From assembly GCF_000758605.1 (NCBI RefSeq), contig NZ_CP009282.1, positions 496,001 through 560,000 on the forward strand: a stretch of 64,000 nt of DNA, given 5' to 3'. A program made the translations under genes and the position numbers. Position 1 is the first letter of the stretch; each line of letters opens with the position of its first letter. The stretch is from Paenibacillus sp. FSL R5-0912. GTDB taxonomy: Bacteria; Bacillota; Bacilli; Paenibacillales; Paenibacillaceae. Shown piece by piece: positions 7,358-16,253 of this stretch. The notes under the pieces were generated by a model. That model was not told the DNA's origin. It did not search any database and saw only the letters and a list, made by a program, of their open reading frames with translations.

Positions 7358-9385
7358 GTGAAGAAGGCGAGCTTGTGGTCAAAAATGAAAGTGAATGAAA
7401 AGAATGTAAAATCTGTATCTCTGCAGAAAAAGTGGTCGCTTGTCATTTTGGCGGTTGCCATTATCCCTCTGCTGGGAGCGACCCTCTTTTTCATGCAATA
7501 CTTTGGAGGCGTAACCCGGGCGGACAGCGAGGAGCTGGCAGAGAGTATCCTGGAGATGAATACTACACGGATCGATGAATGGATAAACTCCAAAACGTCT
7601 GCGGTGCAGGAACTGATGGCCATGCATCCTGAATTCGACACCGCACAGCCGGGCACTATATTCCCGGTAGTCAAGGTGCTGGAAGACAGCGACAGGCAGT
7701 CCGAAGGCTACAGTGTCATTAATAAGGAAGGGATATTGTCAAATTCCCTTAATCTTACCGCCGATGTCAGCGGAGAAGCGTATTTCCAGGAAGCCAAGAC
7801 GAGCCATGCACCGGCTGTAGCCGATATGTCTTTTTTGGAGCAGTTGAATAAAAATATCATTCCCGTCTTCGTTCCGGCAGTGGACAAAGACAATCAATTC
7901 GCCGGAGGCATCGCCTTCTCGGTAACACCTGATATTCTGACGGAGATGAGCAAGAACATCCATGTAGCCGAAACCGGTTATGGATATGTGATTTCAGGAC
8001 AAGGTAATTATTATACCTCTTCGGATCCGGAGCGGATCGGGAAGAACATTGCGGACTATGCCGGAACGCCGGAAATGAAGGAAGCCTACAAGAATATACT
8101 GGCAAACGACAAGGGTTCGGAGATCTATAAGGGCGAAGACGGGAAGCAGGTCATCACCTATTTCCGTACGATCCCCAGCACAGACTGGAAGCTGCTGATC
8201 AGCGTTCCAAAGAGTGAGATTACAGCCAAAGTAACTTCTGCCCAGACTATCTCCTTGATATTCGTTGTGATAGTTATGCTGGTTGTTATCGGAATCTCCC
8301 TGTACCTTACCCGCTTGATTGTTAAGCCAATTGTAGCGATCTCCGATGTAATGAGACGGGTGGCAGAGGGTCATCTGAGTGAACGGGTGGCAGTGCGTTC
8401 CGGAGATGAGATTGGCCAGATGAGCCAGAGCATCAATGATATGATCGCAGGCCTGGCCGGAATTGTCGGCAAAATCGATGCTACAGTCGCTCAGGTAGCT
8501 GTCTCTGCAGAGAGTGTGCTGAACTACGCCAGTCAGACTTCCAATACTTCGGCGGAGATCGAGACCGTTGTCCAAGAAGTGGCGCGGGGGATGGAAGATC
8601 AGTTCAGAGGTTCGGAGCAGTCGGCCAGAGCCACAGAGGAGATGGCCATCGGACTGCAAAGAATCGCCGAATCCTCCGTCAGTGTGTCGGATCAGGCGGA
8701 AACGGTCAGTACAGAGGTAGAGAGCGGATATCTGGAGATTCAGGCTACGCTTGAGCAGATGACAGTAATCAGTACTACCGCAGGTAAGACTTCAGAGCTG
8801 ATCAACAACCTGACCGGTCAATCAGAGCAGATTGGACAGATCGTGGATGTGATCTCGGAAATCTCCAATCAGACGGGGCTGCTATCACTCAATGCTTCTA
8901 TTGAGGCTGCCAGAGCAGGCGAGCACGGGCGCGGCTTCGGAGTTGTAGCGAACGAAGTGAAGAAGCTGGCTGAGCGCACCAACGGCGCCATCGTGAACAT
9001 TGTTGAACTGATCCGCCAGATTCAAGAATCGACGAAGAATGCTGCGGTCTCTATGGAGAAGAGCGTAGTTGAAATCGGTGACGGTATGGGGAAAATGAAA
9101 AATGTGGGCGAATCGTTCAACCATATCCGTTCTTCCATCCGCGAGGTTTCCTTGCAGATTCAGGATGTATCTGCCATCAACGAGCAAATGTCGGCCGGGA
9201 CGGAAGAGATTACGGCTTCCATCTCTGATATGCTGACCATTGCCAGGGATTCTGCAGAAAGTGCCGAGATGGTTGCAGAGGCTTCAACCGAGCAGCGGAA
9301 TCTGATGGGTAAGGTTGTAACCTCAGCCGAATCCCTGAATGGGCTGATGTCCGAATTGCGGAGCGAGATTGAGAAGTTCCATTAA
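7358..9385 (+). CDS. methyl-accepting chemotaxis protein with extracellular dCache-type domain
   Basis: Membrane chemoreceptor of 675 residues that passes ligand signals to CheA/CheW. TM1 is at about residues 28-50, followed by a long extracellular region of about 240 residues containing the dCache-like run [13 protein letters not shown], then TM2 near 290-315, a HAMP domain ([20 protein letters not shown]) and the coiled-coil signalling domain. The tip motif [20 protein letters not shown] and [18 protein letters not shown] are intact. The start GTG at 7358 has a GGGGGG site seven bases upstream. A SigD-like promoter precedes it. The ligand is unknown. Confidence 0.95.
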   Translation: MKKASLWSKMKVNEKNVKSVSLQKKWSLVILAVAIIPLLGATLFFMQYFGGVTRADSEELAESILEMNTTRIDEWINSKTSAVQELMAMHPEFDTAQPGTIFPVVKVLEDSDRQSEGYSVINKEGILSNSLNLTADVSGEAYFQEAKTSHAPAVADMSFLEQLNKNIIPVFVPAVDKDNQFAGGIAFSVTPDILTEMSKNIHVAETGYGYVISGQGNYYTSSDPERIGKNIADYAGTPEMKEAYKNILANDKGSEIYKGEDGKQVITYFRTIPSTDWKLLISVPKSEITAKVTSAQTISLIFVVIVMLVVIGISLYLTRLIVKPIVAISDVMRRVAEGHLSERVAVRSGDEIGQMSQSINDMIAGLAGIVGKIDATVAQVAVSAESVLNYASQTSNTSAEIETVVQEVARGMEDQFRGSEQSARATEEMAIGLQRIAESSVSVSDQAETVSTEVESGYLEIQATLEQMTVISTTAGKTSELINNLTGQSEQIGQIVDVISEISNQTGLLSLNASIEAARAGEHGRGFGVVANEVKKLAERTNGAIVNIVELIRQIQESTKNAAVSMEKSVVEIGDGMGKMKNVGESFNHIRSSIREVSLQIQDVSAINEQMSAGTEEITASISDMLTIARDSAESAEMVAEASTEQRNLMGKVVTSAESLNGLMSELRSEIEKFH

Positions 9386-9404
9386 AGGCAGGCAGAAATA
9401 AAAT

Positions 9405-9453
9405 AACACCCCTCTGCCGCACGGATTACCGTGTGTGAAGCAGAGGGGTGTTT
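9405..9453. terminator. bidirectional terminator between the chemoreceptor and ldh
   Basis: Perfect 13-bp stem AACACCCCTCTGC (9405-9417) / GCAGAGGGGTGTT (9440-9452) between two convergent genes. Confidence 0.85.
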
Positions 9454-9491
9454 GCTGTGTAATGAAACAATCCGCAGACGCAAGGTCAGGC

Positions 9492-10469
9492 TTACAGCTT
9501 TTCTTCCAGCTGCAGACTCTCAATTCCGCCGCGGATGACACTGCATGAGGCTTCGAATTTCGCCATCTCCGCATCGCTGAGGTTCAGCTCCAGAAGTTCC
9601 TGGATTCCGCCGCTGCCAATAATGGCCGGTGCACCTGCGCAGACGCCGCTTTGCCCGTACTCGCCGTCCAGAATCGCCGAAACGGCGATGATTTTGTGCT
9701 CATCATTCAGAATGGAACGGGTGATGTAAGCCAGTGCACTGCCGATTCCGAAATGCGTGGAGCCTTTGCGGGTGAAGATCTCCCAGCCGGCATCCTTCGT
9801 CTTGCGGGCGATATCCTCAAGGTCCAGACTGCTGAAACGCTCGCGGTGCTGTTCCATAATCTGCAGGATCGGCTTGCCGCCGATCGTTACATGGGACCAG
9901 GCCACGAACTGGGATTCCCCGTGCTCGCCGAGTGCGTAACCGTTGACGCTGCGCGGGTCGATGGTGAATACCTCGGACAGCAGCGTCTTCAGGCGGGAAG
10001 AATCAATCGAGGTGCCGGTGCCGATGATCCGGTGCCGCGGCAGGCCTGATATTTTCCATACCATATAGGTAACAATATCAACGGGGTTCGCGGCTACGAC
10101 AAAGATACCGTCGAAACCTCCGGCCATAATTTCGGTAACAATCTCCCTGGTAATGACAGCGGCGGCATCCAGCACATCCAGCCGGGTCTGCCCCGGTTTG
10201 GGATTGGCGCCTGCCGTCAGAATGACGACATCCATCCCGGCGCAATCGCTGGAGGTGCCTGCATACACCTTAGTGCGTGTTCCGGTGAAATCCATACAGT
10301 GCGAGAGGTCAAGCGCTTGTGCCATGGCACGGTCGTAGGTGCGGTCGATCATCATGATCTCATCGCAGATGGCCTGATTAACCATGGAGTAGGCGCAGCT
10401 GGAACCTACCATGCCAGAGCCGACGATTGCCACTTTTCTCGATTTACTTTTCAATTGCCTTGTCCCCAC
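9492..10469 (-). CDS. ldh: L-lactate dehydrogenase family NAD-dependent 2-hydroxyacid dehydrogenase
   Basis: Rossmann-fold enzyme that interconverts pyruvate and lactate, or a related 2-oxoacid pair. Visible are the NAD motif GSGMVGSS, the substrate-binding ITRE region, the DSSRL motif with the carboxylate-binding Arg, and the catalytic His in GEHGES. The coenzyme loop reads [10 protein letters not shown]. The residue equivalent to Gln102, which selects pyruvate in LDH and is Arg in malate dehydrogenase, is Pro (residue 90 from the GTG), so specificity is less certain than the family name implies. The start is GTG 10469. A TTG at 10454 preceded by GTGGGGACAAGG is an alternative. The gene is monocistronic, between terminators. 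Confidence 0.88.
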   Translation of the reverse strand: MGTRQLKSKSRKVAIVGSGMVGSSCAYSMVNQAICDEIMMIDRTYDRAMAQALDLSHCMDFTGTRTKVYAGTSSDCAGMDVVILTAGANPKPGQTRLDVLDAAAVITREIVTEIMAGGFDGIFVVAANPVDIVTYMVWKISGLPRHRIIGTGTSIDSSRLKTLLSEVFTIDPRSVNGYALGEHGESQFVAWSHVTIGGKPILQIMEQHRERFSSLDLEDIARKTKDAGWEIFTRKGSTHFGIGSALAYITRSILNDEHKIIAVSAILDGEYGQSGVCAGAPAIIGSGGIQELLELNLSDAEMAKFEASCSVIRGGIESLQLEEKL

Positions 10470-10684
10470 TCTCTAAAAGTATGCTTTTATTCTAACTGAT
10501 CTTATCGGAAGTTACCTGACATCGAGTTGAAAAAGACATGCGTAGCCTGCCCGTTTTTCGTCACAATTGACATCGTAGGTTAGAAATATGCCGGCCTAGC
10601 CTTATACTGCTTCACTGCTATAATTATTATGTGATCCGGGCTGTTAAGAACCATGCAGAAAGCCCGGCGCCTATTAAATATGAA

Positions 10685-10735
10685 AGGGGATGTCCCAAGC
10701 AGTCATGACCATGGCTGTTTGGGACATCCCCTGTT
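10685..10735 (-). terminator. terminator downstream of the CcdC-like gene
   Basis: AGGGGATGTCCCAA (10685-10698) pairs perfectly with TTGGGACATCCCCT (10719-10732). On the minus strand it is followed by a short T run. Confidence 0.75.
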
Positions 10736-10746
10736 TGTGAATATAA

Positions 10747-10787
10747 GGAAGTATAAGTGTCATTCCACGAATTATCCTTATACTTCC
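10747..10787. repeat. 11-bp inverted repeat
   Basis: GGAAGTATAAG (10747-10757) and CTTATACTTCC (10777-10787) are perfect complements with a 19-nt loop and no T run. It may be part of a dispersed intergenic element. Confidence 0.5.
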
Positions 10788-10863
10788 CGCTGAAACGTGA
10801 CCGCTCTTTGAACAAGACGGCAAAGCCGTTTCCACCCTGCTGTCCAGGATGTATGTATCCTGC

Positions 10864-11370
10864 TTATCCTCTGGGCTGTGGTATTCGGGCCTCTGCAGGC
10901 AGCATCCGGGTGTAATGCTTATACATGAATACTCTCCAGTGGAGAATCATGCCAAAGGCCAGAATAAAGAATAATCCGCCGGATTGCGGGACAGATACAT
11001 ATTGGTTGATAAACTCATGGAGAAGGGTTCGGATCAACAGCAGTCCAAGCAGAATGAAGGCGAAGCTCTTGGAGCGCTGGGCATAAATCTGTCCTTCCCG
11101 TTCCTCGAACCGTGTGCTGCGTATTAGCGGATAGGCGAAGATAAACCAGCCGACCAGGAAAGCTGCAACAGCCCACCACCAGGGAAATCTGACCTCCGGG
11201 ACTACAAACATGGCGAATCCGGTGGACATGCCAAGCGGCGGAATCCATATTTTGCGGACGGTTACCGGACGGGCACTAGCCTTCAGGCGGATAAAAATAA
11301 CCATCAGCGCCATGAACACGGCTCCCAGCGTGGAGCCCACATGCAGAAGTGAGGGGTTGATATTGCCCAT
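10864..11370 (-). CDS. CcdC-like membrane protein (DUF1453 family)
   Basis: Polytopic membrane protein of 168 residues with about five hydrophobic segments. The conserved core VRKIWIPPLGMSTGFAMF and the basic TRFEEREGQIY loop match the CcdC family named from the Bacillus cytochrome c biogenesis locus, where its role is not well defined. No cytochrome c or CcdA gene is nearby, so the name shows family only. ATG 11370 has a GAGAGGAAAG site. It stands alone, with a terminator on each side. Confidence 0.75.
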   Translation of the reverse strand: MGNINPSLLHVGSTLGAVFMALMVIFIRLKASARPVTVRKIWIPPLGMSTGFAMFVVPEVRFPWWWAVAAFLVGWFIFAYPLIRSTRFEEREGQIYAQRSKSFAFILLGLLLIRTLLHEFINQYVSVPQSGGLFFILAFGMILHWRVFMYKHYTRMLPAEARIPQPRG

Positions 11371-11485
11371 AATTCACTTTCCTCTCTGTGATTTAGGTCA
11401 CTTATTTCTTCATTATAGCAGAAAAAAGATCCAATTCAGAATGGATCACAGGCCGTGGTGAAGGCGGCCCTTGGAGGGTCCACAC

Positions 11486-11521
11486 AGCAAACCCGCCAGG
11501 GTTAACCCTGGCGGGTTTGCT
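11486..11521 (-). terminator. perfect 36-bp palindrome, terminator of the GlsB-like gene
   Basis: An 18-bp arm beginning AGCAAACCCGCCAGGG is followed directly by its complement with no extra loop. It lies 48 bp past the end of the minus-strand GlsB-like gene. The T run is weak (TTTGCT). Confidence 0.65.
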
Positions 11522-11568
11522 TGATAAGTGTATTTCAGCAGCTTCAGCTATGAATGCTGCCATAGGGT

Positions 11569-11829
11569 TTAAGAACGGCTACGTCCGCCAACCGAACGCA
11601 GGATCAGGCTGACGATGAAGATCAGAACTACGGCACCAATCAATGACGGGAAGACATAGTAGTCACTGATCTTAGGTCCCCAGCTTCCCAGCAGCATGCC
11701 GCCGAGCCATGAACCTAGAATACCGGCGATAATGTTGCCGATAATACCACCCGGAATATCTCTGCCCATAATCAGGCCAGCCAACCAACCAATCACGCCA
11801 CCAACAATCAACATCCATAATAAAGTCAT
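11569..11829 (-). CDS. GlsB/YeaQ/YmgE family stress-type small membrane protein
   Basis: 86-residue protein with three hydrophobic segments and the family pattern GGVIGWLAGLIMGRDIPGG followed by NIIAGILGSWLGGMLLG. The family is called transglycosylase-associated but has no proven enzyme activity. Members are often induced by general stress. The minus-strand upstream region contains GTTTAA-13-GGTTAA, resembling a SigB promoter. ATG at 11829 has AAAGGAG upstream. Monocistronic. Confidence 0.9.
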   Translation of the reverse strand: MTLLWMLIVGGVIGWLAGLIMGRDIPGGIIGNIIAGILGSWLGGMLLGSWGPKISDYYVFPSLIGAVVLIFIVSLILRSVGGRSRS

Positions 11830-11872
11830 TATTCTTCAGCTCCTTTGTGTTTGTTATCTTCGATGGTTACTA

Positions 11873-11897
11873 TTAACCTTCTGCAAGACGTTTAAAC
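11873..11897 (-). promoter_or_regulatory. possible SigB-type promoter of the GlsB-like gene
   Basis: On the minus strand GTTTAA, a 13-bp spacer and GGTTAA. The SigB consensus is GTTTAA and GGGTAT, so the -10 deviates. Whether this organism has SigB is unknown from the window. Confidence 0.35.
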
Positions 11898-12083
11898 CAA
11901 GTGTCAAATATTGCTTGCACACTTAGAATTAGTATTCTATTGTATCCATATTTATGCTGTTTAAGCCTGGTAATGTCTTGGGTACATAAACATGTTATAG
12001 TAAATTTTGCGGAGATCAGCTGAGTGAAAACACCGCTGTGCAGGTTATATATTTGTACACTATACAATAAAGGAGCCGTTGCC

Positions 12084-13133
12084 ATGCACCAGCCTAATGA
12101 AGTGTTGTTCTATATCGGAACCTATAGTAATGAGAAGGAAGAAGCCATCCTGGTGGGGGCGCTGGATAAGGAAACGGGCGAAATGAGAGTTATGGGCGGC
12201 ACCCGGGGAATTGAGAATCCCTCCTATCTGGCTGTAAATGCAGCAGGAACTGTATTATATGCGGTAAGTGAACAGGATGAAGGCCAGGTGTATGCCTACG
12301 CCATTGAACCCGGCAGCAAAGCGCTGCGCCCGCTGGGCAGCAGAGCTACCGGAGGCGGTGCGCCTTGTTATGTTTCCGTGGCTCCGCAAGGAGATTACAT
12401 ATTTGTATCTAATTATACGGGAGGGAATGTGAATGTATTTCCGCTGAACAGTGACGGTTCGCTGCAGGACATGTCCTCCCAGGTTAAGCATGAAGGTTCA
12501 GGAATCCGTGCAGACCGTCAGGATGCGCCCCATCCGCATTCCGTTATTCCCGATAAAACCGGGGATCATGTGCTGGTCTGCGATCTCGGACTGGATCAGA
12601 TTGTGTTCTACCGCGTGGAGGAGGGCAAGCTGGTCACACACCGCGAAGTGGATTTGCCGCCGGGCTCCGGACCGCGCCATCTGGCTGTACATCCTTCACG
12701 ACAATGGATCTATCTGGTGAATGAATTGAATAACACGGTTACCGTATTTGCGGATGACGAGCAGCAGGGAAACCTCAAGATCCTGCAGAATGTCAGCTCG
12801 CTTCCTGAGCATTACACGGCCGGAAGTGATGATACAGCGGCGGATATTCACGTCTCCCCATGCGGAAGATACCTGTACGTATCGAACCGGGGACATGACA
12901 GCATCGCCCTGTTCCACATTGATAATGCGACAGGTCTGCTGGAAGCAGAGGATTGGGTCATCTCCGGCGGCCGGACACCGCGTAATTTCGCCATTATCAG
13001 CGGCATGCTGCTTGCCGCTAACCAGAACAGCGGCAACATCGTATCCTTCCGGATCGACAGCGAGAGCGGCCGGCTGATTCCTACGGGTAATGAACTGGAG
13101 GTTCCGTCTCCGGTCTGTGTAGTGGCTGTTTGA
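12084..13133 (+). CDS. lactonase family beta-propeller protein (YkgB/Pgl-like)
   Basis: 349-residue seven-bladed beta-propeller of the lactonase family, whose members include 6-phosphogluconolactonase of the pentose phosphate pathway. Blade motifs are visible, for example IGTYSNEKEEAI near the N-terminus, then FVSNYTGGNVNVF, HPHSVIPDKTGDHVLVCDLG, GPRHLAVHPSRQWIYLVNEL and GRYLYVSNRGHDSIALF. The start is set at ATG 12084, which has AAAGGAG ten bases upstream. A longer frame from 12024 lacks a site. No signal peptide, so cytoplasmic. No pentose phosphate genes are adjacent, so the exact substrate is inferred from family only. Confidence 0.87.
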   Translation: MHQPNEVLFYIGTYSNEKEEAILVGALDKETGEMRVMGGTRGIENPSYLAVNAAGTVLYAVSEQDEGQVYAYAIEPGSKALRPLGSRATGGGAPCYVSVAPQGDYIFVSNYTGGNVNVFPLNSDGSLQDMSSQVKHEGSGIRADRQDAPHPHSVIPDKTGDHVLVCDLGLDQIVFYRVEEGKLVTHREVDLPPGSGPRHLAVHPSRQWIYLVNELNNTVTVFADDEQQGNLKILQNVSSLPEHYTAGSDDTAADIHVSPCGRYLYVSNRGHDSIALFHIDNATGLLEAEDWVISGGRTPRNFAIISGMLLAANQNSGNIVSFRIDSESGRLIPTGNELEVPSPVCVVAV

Positions 13134-13162
13134 TAGAGCGGATTATCCTATTATGATTTGAA

Positions 13163-13290
13163 ATCCTGTACGAAATGCATCATTTCCCTTCCCATAAGCA
13201 GATTAACATAACAATTCTTGTATTTCCTGCAACATTCGCCCGATAACGCCGCCATCTGTGGATCCAAGTTGTAATTCATGCAACATTTAA
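13163..13290. repeat. 51-52 bp-period hairpin array, locus 2 (3 units)
   Basis: Units of the TGYA-N5-TRCA type begin at 13167, 13219 and 13270 (spacing 52 and 51). The first shares AAATCCTGTACGAAAT with the first unit of locus 1. It sits between the convergent lactonase and alpha/beta-hydrolase genes. Confidence 0.72.
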
Positions 13291-13355
13291 GCCTGTAGAG
13301 ATGCCTATAGAGTGTGGGCTTAAGAATAAGGATTTCCCTTTTCCGGGTTCACGCC

Positions 13356-13401
13356 AAAAGAACGTCCCTCTGCCCGCTGGCAGTCTGGGACGTTCTTTGT
13401 T
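13356..13401. terminator. bidirectional terminator
   Basis: AAAGAACGTCCC (13357-13368) pairs with GGGACGTTCTTT (13387-13398), with A and T runs outside the stem on each side. Convergent genes flank it. Confidence 0.8.
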
Positions 13402-13469
13402 TGGGCTCATTATATACCCTTGTGGCACAAGGGACACGGAACAGTAATTTTATCGTCTGAGCATGCTGT

Positions 13470-15794
13470 TTACTGCATCCCCCGCAGCTGGTCATCCCGC
13501 TCATAGAATCCGATGTCATCCAGCATAATCTTGTCATCTTCGCCTTGCAGGTAGAAGGTGATTTCGGTCAGCTTGTCCGGATCAAGCGCTGGCTCTTCTT
13601 CAAGAAACAGCTCAAAGGGCAGCTCGTAGGTCTGGAAGACGGCTTCCGAGCGGTCGCCGAACTTGCCGTCGCTGATCCGCTCCTCCAGCCAGGGGCTGAT
13701 CGTGAATTCGGTCTGCGGCAAGGGCAGAATCTCCATTACCTCATCCAGGGGCAGCCGTGCTGTGACTTCATTACTGTCGGTCAGCTCCACCTCCACATCG
13801 GGAGAGACGGCAGCCCGAGACGGTTCAGCTGCATCGTCATCAGCATCTGAATTACGGTTAGCCAAGGAGAAGGCTAAGCCCTCTGCAGCGGAATCGGCAA
13901 GATTACGGGTGAGTGCTTCACTAAGCTTGATACTGTAGGATGCCTCAACCGAATCCGCATCACCAGCTCCAGTCTGGTTCTCAGCGGTGCTGCCGCGCTC
14001 CAGCAGAATACCGTAAGAGGGTTTGTTCTTGGACTCGCGGTCCTTGGCCGCTTCTTCGCTCCAGGTGAGGCCTTCAGCTGTGGCAGTGCCGCCCTTCACC
14101 GTATTTCTTTTGCGGTCTTCCTCATAGTTCGCTACCGTAATGTAAGTCCCGCTCTGGAACCGGTTATAATAGGCGGTATCCGGCAGCCACGGTGCGCCGC
14201 TGCGGTAATCACGGAACAATTGCTGATATTCCGCCTTCCCGTGCAGCGTAGTCTCCAGGAATGCAGAGACATAGACCTTGGCAATCTGCCGCTGCTCATC
14301 TCCATCCATAATATCTGTACGTTTCAGGAACAGCCCCGTCGGCAGCGTCTGGTCAAACAGCCCCCAGTCTGTATTGAACTGGCTGTGATTGGCATCCGCA
14401 ATATAGAGCGAGCTTTTGAAAGCCGGAGTGCTGCCGGTGTAGGAAGCGCGCATATACTGCCGGTCCCCGTAGAAGTCATGCACATCACCGTCACGGGCGC
14501 CCTGCAGCGTCAGATAATTCACATCCACCAGACTGGCCTGTTTGCTGTCAATGGCTTTATCCGTAGGAGCCAGCGCAATAACAGAAGTGATATTGAACCG
14601 CTTCGTTGCCGCCAGTGCCGGATCACCAGTGAACCAGCGCGAAGCATCCGCAGCCATGGCTACAGCCTGACCGCCGCGGCTATGGCCCAGCAATGCAGTA
14701 TGGTCATAATCGACCTTCTGATAGAAAGGTGTACCGGATTGCTCCGCGAAGCTTGCAATCTGCTGCAGATGCTTCAGAATCATCCAGGTCCGCACCTCGA
14801 AGTCCTTATCCGGGATGCCGGACCAAGCAGAATAATTCAGGAAGTTCTCATCCAGCGAGACGGCGATAAATCCCCGGCTGGCCAGCAGTTCCCCGAGATA
14901 GGCGTATCCGCCCTCGGAATAATCCTCCATCATATGGTTGCCATGCACCATAAGCACGAGCGGATAAGGCCCGTCTCCGTCAGGCATCCAGACCCGGGCA
15001 TTCAGAGGAAGCGCACCGGGATCGAATCCCCAGAATAGGGTGCGCAGCGCAGGCCATGATTTGATGTACTCCGTAGCATCCACAGAAGCCGAGAGGAGCG
15101 CGGCATCTCCGCCATACTCTGTACGGTGCAGGTCCTGGCCGCTCCCATAGGTGAAGCTGTGGAACGTATAGTCCCCCGGCTGTCCGGGATCGGCAGCAGC
15201 CGCAGGAAGAACCCCACCGTCTGCAGCCAATGTCTTAACCGATGGGGAAGGAGCAGGGCTGCTTCCCGTCCCATAGGCCAGAGCCAAGGGGGTCAGGACA
15301 AGAACCGCTGCCAGAAGCCCGCCGGTGAGGGTTCTCCTAGTCCGCAGCAGACCGGCTGCAAGACCTCCCAGTCCCCCGGCCAAGGCTGTGATACCAGCGA
15401 TGGCTGCTGCAGCCTCAAGCTCCAGATCAGCGTAATACAGAATAAGCAGCACGGCGCTCAGTGCACTGAGCCAAGAGCCCGTGAACAGCCGCGGAATGCG
15501 CAGTCCGGTTAAGGAGAGCAGCACAGCCAGCAGGTTGCCGGCCAGCGCCATTACAAGGGTTCCCGCGCCGGCAGCCAGTATAAGATCTGCTGCACTCCCA
15601 AGCCCTGTAGGGATGCCCATAACGGCTATAGTAAAAGCCAGAATACATAGAATCCAAGGACCGCAGAGCGCGATCCTCCATAAGGCTGTATCATACCGGT
15701 ACGTTTCTAAGATGCGTCTTCCCATTTCATTGAGTATGCGCCTGTGCAGGCGTGGTCCCTGCGGTGCGGGTACATACTCCAAATCCATTCCCAT
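13470..15794 (-). CDS. membrane-anchored alpha/beta hydrolase
   Basis: 774-residue protein. The first 190 residues contain about five hydrophobic helices. A large extracytoplasmic alpha/beta-hydrolase domain follows, with LVLMVHGNH (oxyanion strand), the nucleophile elbow GHSRGGQA and a later DANHSQF that may carry the catalytic His. A C-terminal region rich in Asp/Glu ends in a beta-rich module. I place the start at ATG 15794, with GGGGGA seven bases upstream. The TTG at 15812 would put the site inside the gene. The fold resembles dienelactone hydrolase, PET-hydrolase-like or acetyl xylan esterase families, but the substrate cannot be assigned. Confidence 0.78.
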   Translation of the reverse strand: MGMDLEYVPAPQGPRLHRRILNEMGRRILETYRYDTALWRIALCGPWILCILAFTIAVMGIPTGLGSAADLILAAGAGTLVMALAGNLLAVLLSLTGLRIPRLFTGSWLSALSAVLLILYYADLELEAAAAIAGITALAGGLGGLAAGLLRTRRTLTGGLLAAVLVLTPLALAYGTGSSPAPSPSVKTLAADGGVLPAAAADPGQPGDYTFHSFTYGSGQDLHRTEYGGDAALLSASVDATEYIKSWPALRTLFWGFDPGALPLNARVWMPDGDGPYPLVLMVHGNHMMEDYSEGGYAYLGELLASRGFIAVSLDENFLNYSAWSGIPDKDFEVRTWMILKHLQQIASFAEQSGTPFYQKVDYDHTALLGHSRGGQAVAMAADASRWFTGDPALAATKRFNITSVIALAPTDKAIDSKQASLVDVNYLTLQGARDGDVHDFYGDRQYMRASYTGSTPAFKSSLYIADANHSQFNTDWGLFDQTLPTGLFLKRTDIMDGDEQRQIAKVYVSAFLETTLHGKAEYQQLFRDYRSGAPWLPDTAYYNRFQSGTYITVANYEEDRKRNTVKGGTATAEGLTWSEEAAKDRESKNKPSYGILLERGSTAENQTGAGDADSVEASYSIKLSEALTRNLADSAAEGLAFSLANRNSDADDDAAEPSRAAVSPDVEVELTDSNEVTARLPLDEVMEILPLPQTEFTISPWLEERISDGKFGDRSEAVFQTYELPFELFLEEEPALDPDKLTEITFYLQGEDDKIMLDDIGFYERDDQLRGMQ

Positions 15795-15854
15795 GTTAGT
15801 TTCCCCCGACAATTTGTGGCAATAGAGGCTGCAGAAATCCGGCAGAACTCATCT

Positions 15855-15890
15855 CTAGTAATTCAACTTATATCTAGTAATTCGACCTAT
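15855..15890. repeat. tandem 17-mer, two copies
   Basis: CTAGTAATTCAACTTAT (15855-15871) and CTAGTAATTCGACCTAT (15874-15890) are 15/17 identical with 19-bp spacing. They lie about 60-100 bp upstream of the minus-strand hydrolase start and could be paired regulator sites. Confidence 0.45.
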
Positions 15891-16009
15891 AAGATGTAGC
15901 AATAATATTACTTTAAGGCATCAATAACAAGTGGGTCTTACAGGAACGGCCGCCACTTGCTGCCGCCGGGCAGAATAGAGCCGTCTTTCATCCAAATTGA
16001 AAAAATGGT

Positions 16010-16038
16010 TTGACAGCGCGCAGAGCATTCAGTAATAT
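16010..16038 (+). promoter_or_regulatory. sigma-A promoter of the sulfate uptake operon
   Basis: TTGACA (16010-16015), 17-bp spacer, TAATAT (16033-16038). This gives a leader of about 210 nt before the first gene. Confidence 0.75.
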
Positions 16039-16048
16039 ATCTGTATAA

Positions 16049-16065
16049 CCTACTAAATGGGTAGG
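16049..16065. promoter_or_regulatory. CCTAC/GTAGG dyad, possible CymR-type (Rrf2 family) operator
   Basis: CCTAC (16049-16053) and GTAGG (16061-16065) flank TAAATGG, directly after the -10 at about +5. Position and form suit a repressor. CymR, the Bacillus cysteine-metabolism Rrf2 repressor, is the natural candidate but this is inference. Confidence 0.5.
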
Positions 16066-16084
16066 AATAATCAAATAAGTTCTT

Positions 16085-16190
16085 ACCGTACAGACGGAGG
16101 AACGCCTGCTTCAGGCTCGCAGATACGCGTCCATAGGACCGGTTTGACCAGCCGCAAGTGGGCTTTCCTGCGTCTTTTTTTGACGGAAAT
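16085..16190 (+). other. sulfate operon leader with hairpins and T run
   Basis: The leader holds GCCTG-CTT-CAGGC, a weak CGCAAG/CCTGCG pairing just before a seven-T run near 16180, and then the ribosome-binding region. It could be an attenuator. It lacks the conserved S-box (SAM-I) core, so it does not match that riboswitch. Confidence 0.35.
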
Positions 16191-16253
16191 CAACCAACAG
16201 GAAATTCACAATGATAATGCAATTACATGAACATTATGGGGGAGTGGTTTGTA

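Larger units (their letters stand above)
10470..10863. other. intergenic region between ldh and the CcdC-like gene
   Basis: Holds a terminator (10685-10735) and a separate 11-bp inverted repeat (10747-10787). A stretch near 10825-10847 resembles one at 55.4 kb (GACGGYAAAGCCGTTTCC). Only one half of a Rex-type site (TTGTGA on the minus strand) is visible near the ldh promoter region. No gene is supported. Confidence 0.6.

Noticed and set aside
10470..10620. Rex operator at ldh
   Set aside because: Only one TTGTGA half-site is visible without a matching TCACAA at the right distance.
16085..16190. SAM-I (S-box) riboswitch before the sulfate operon
   Set aside because: The conserved S-box core was looked for and is absent. 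Only generic hairpins are seen.
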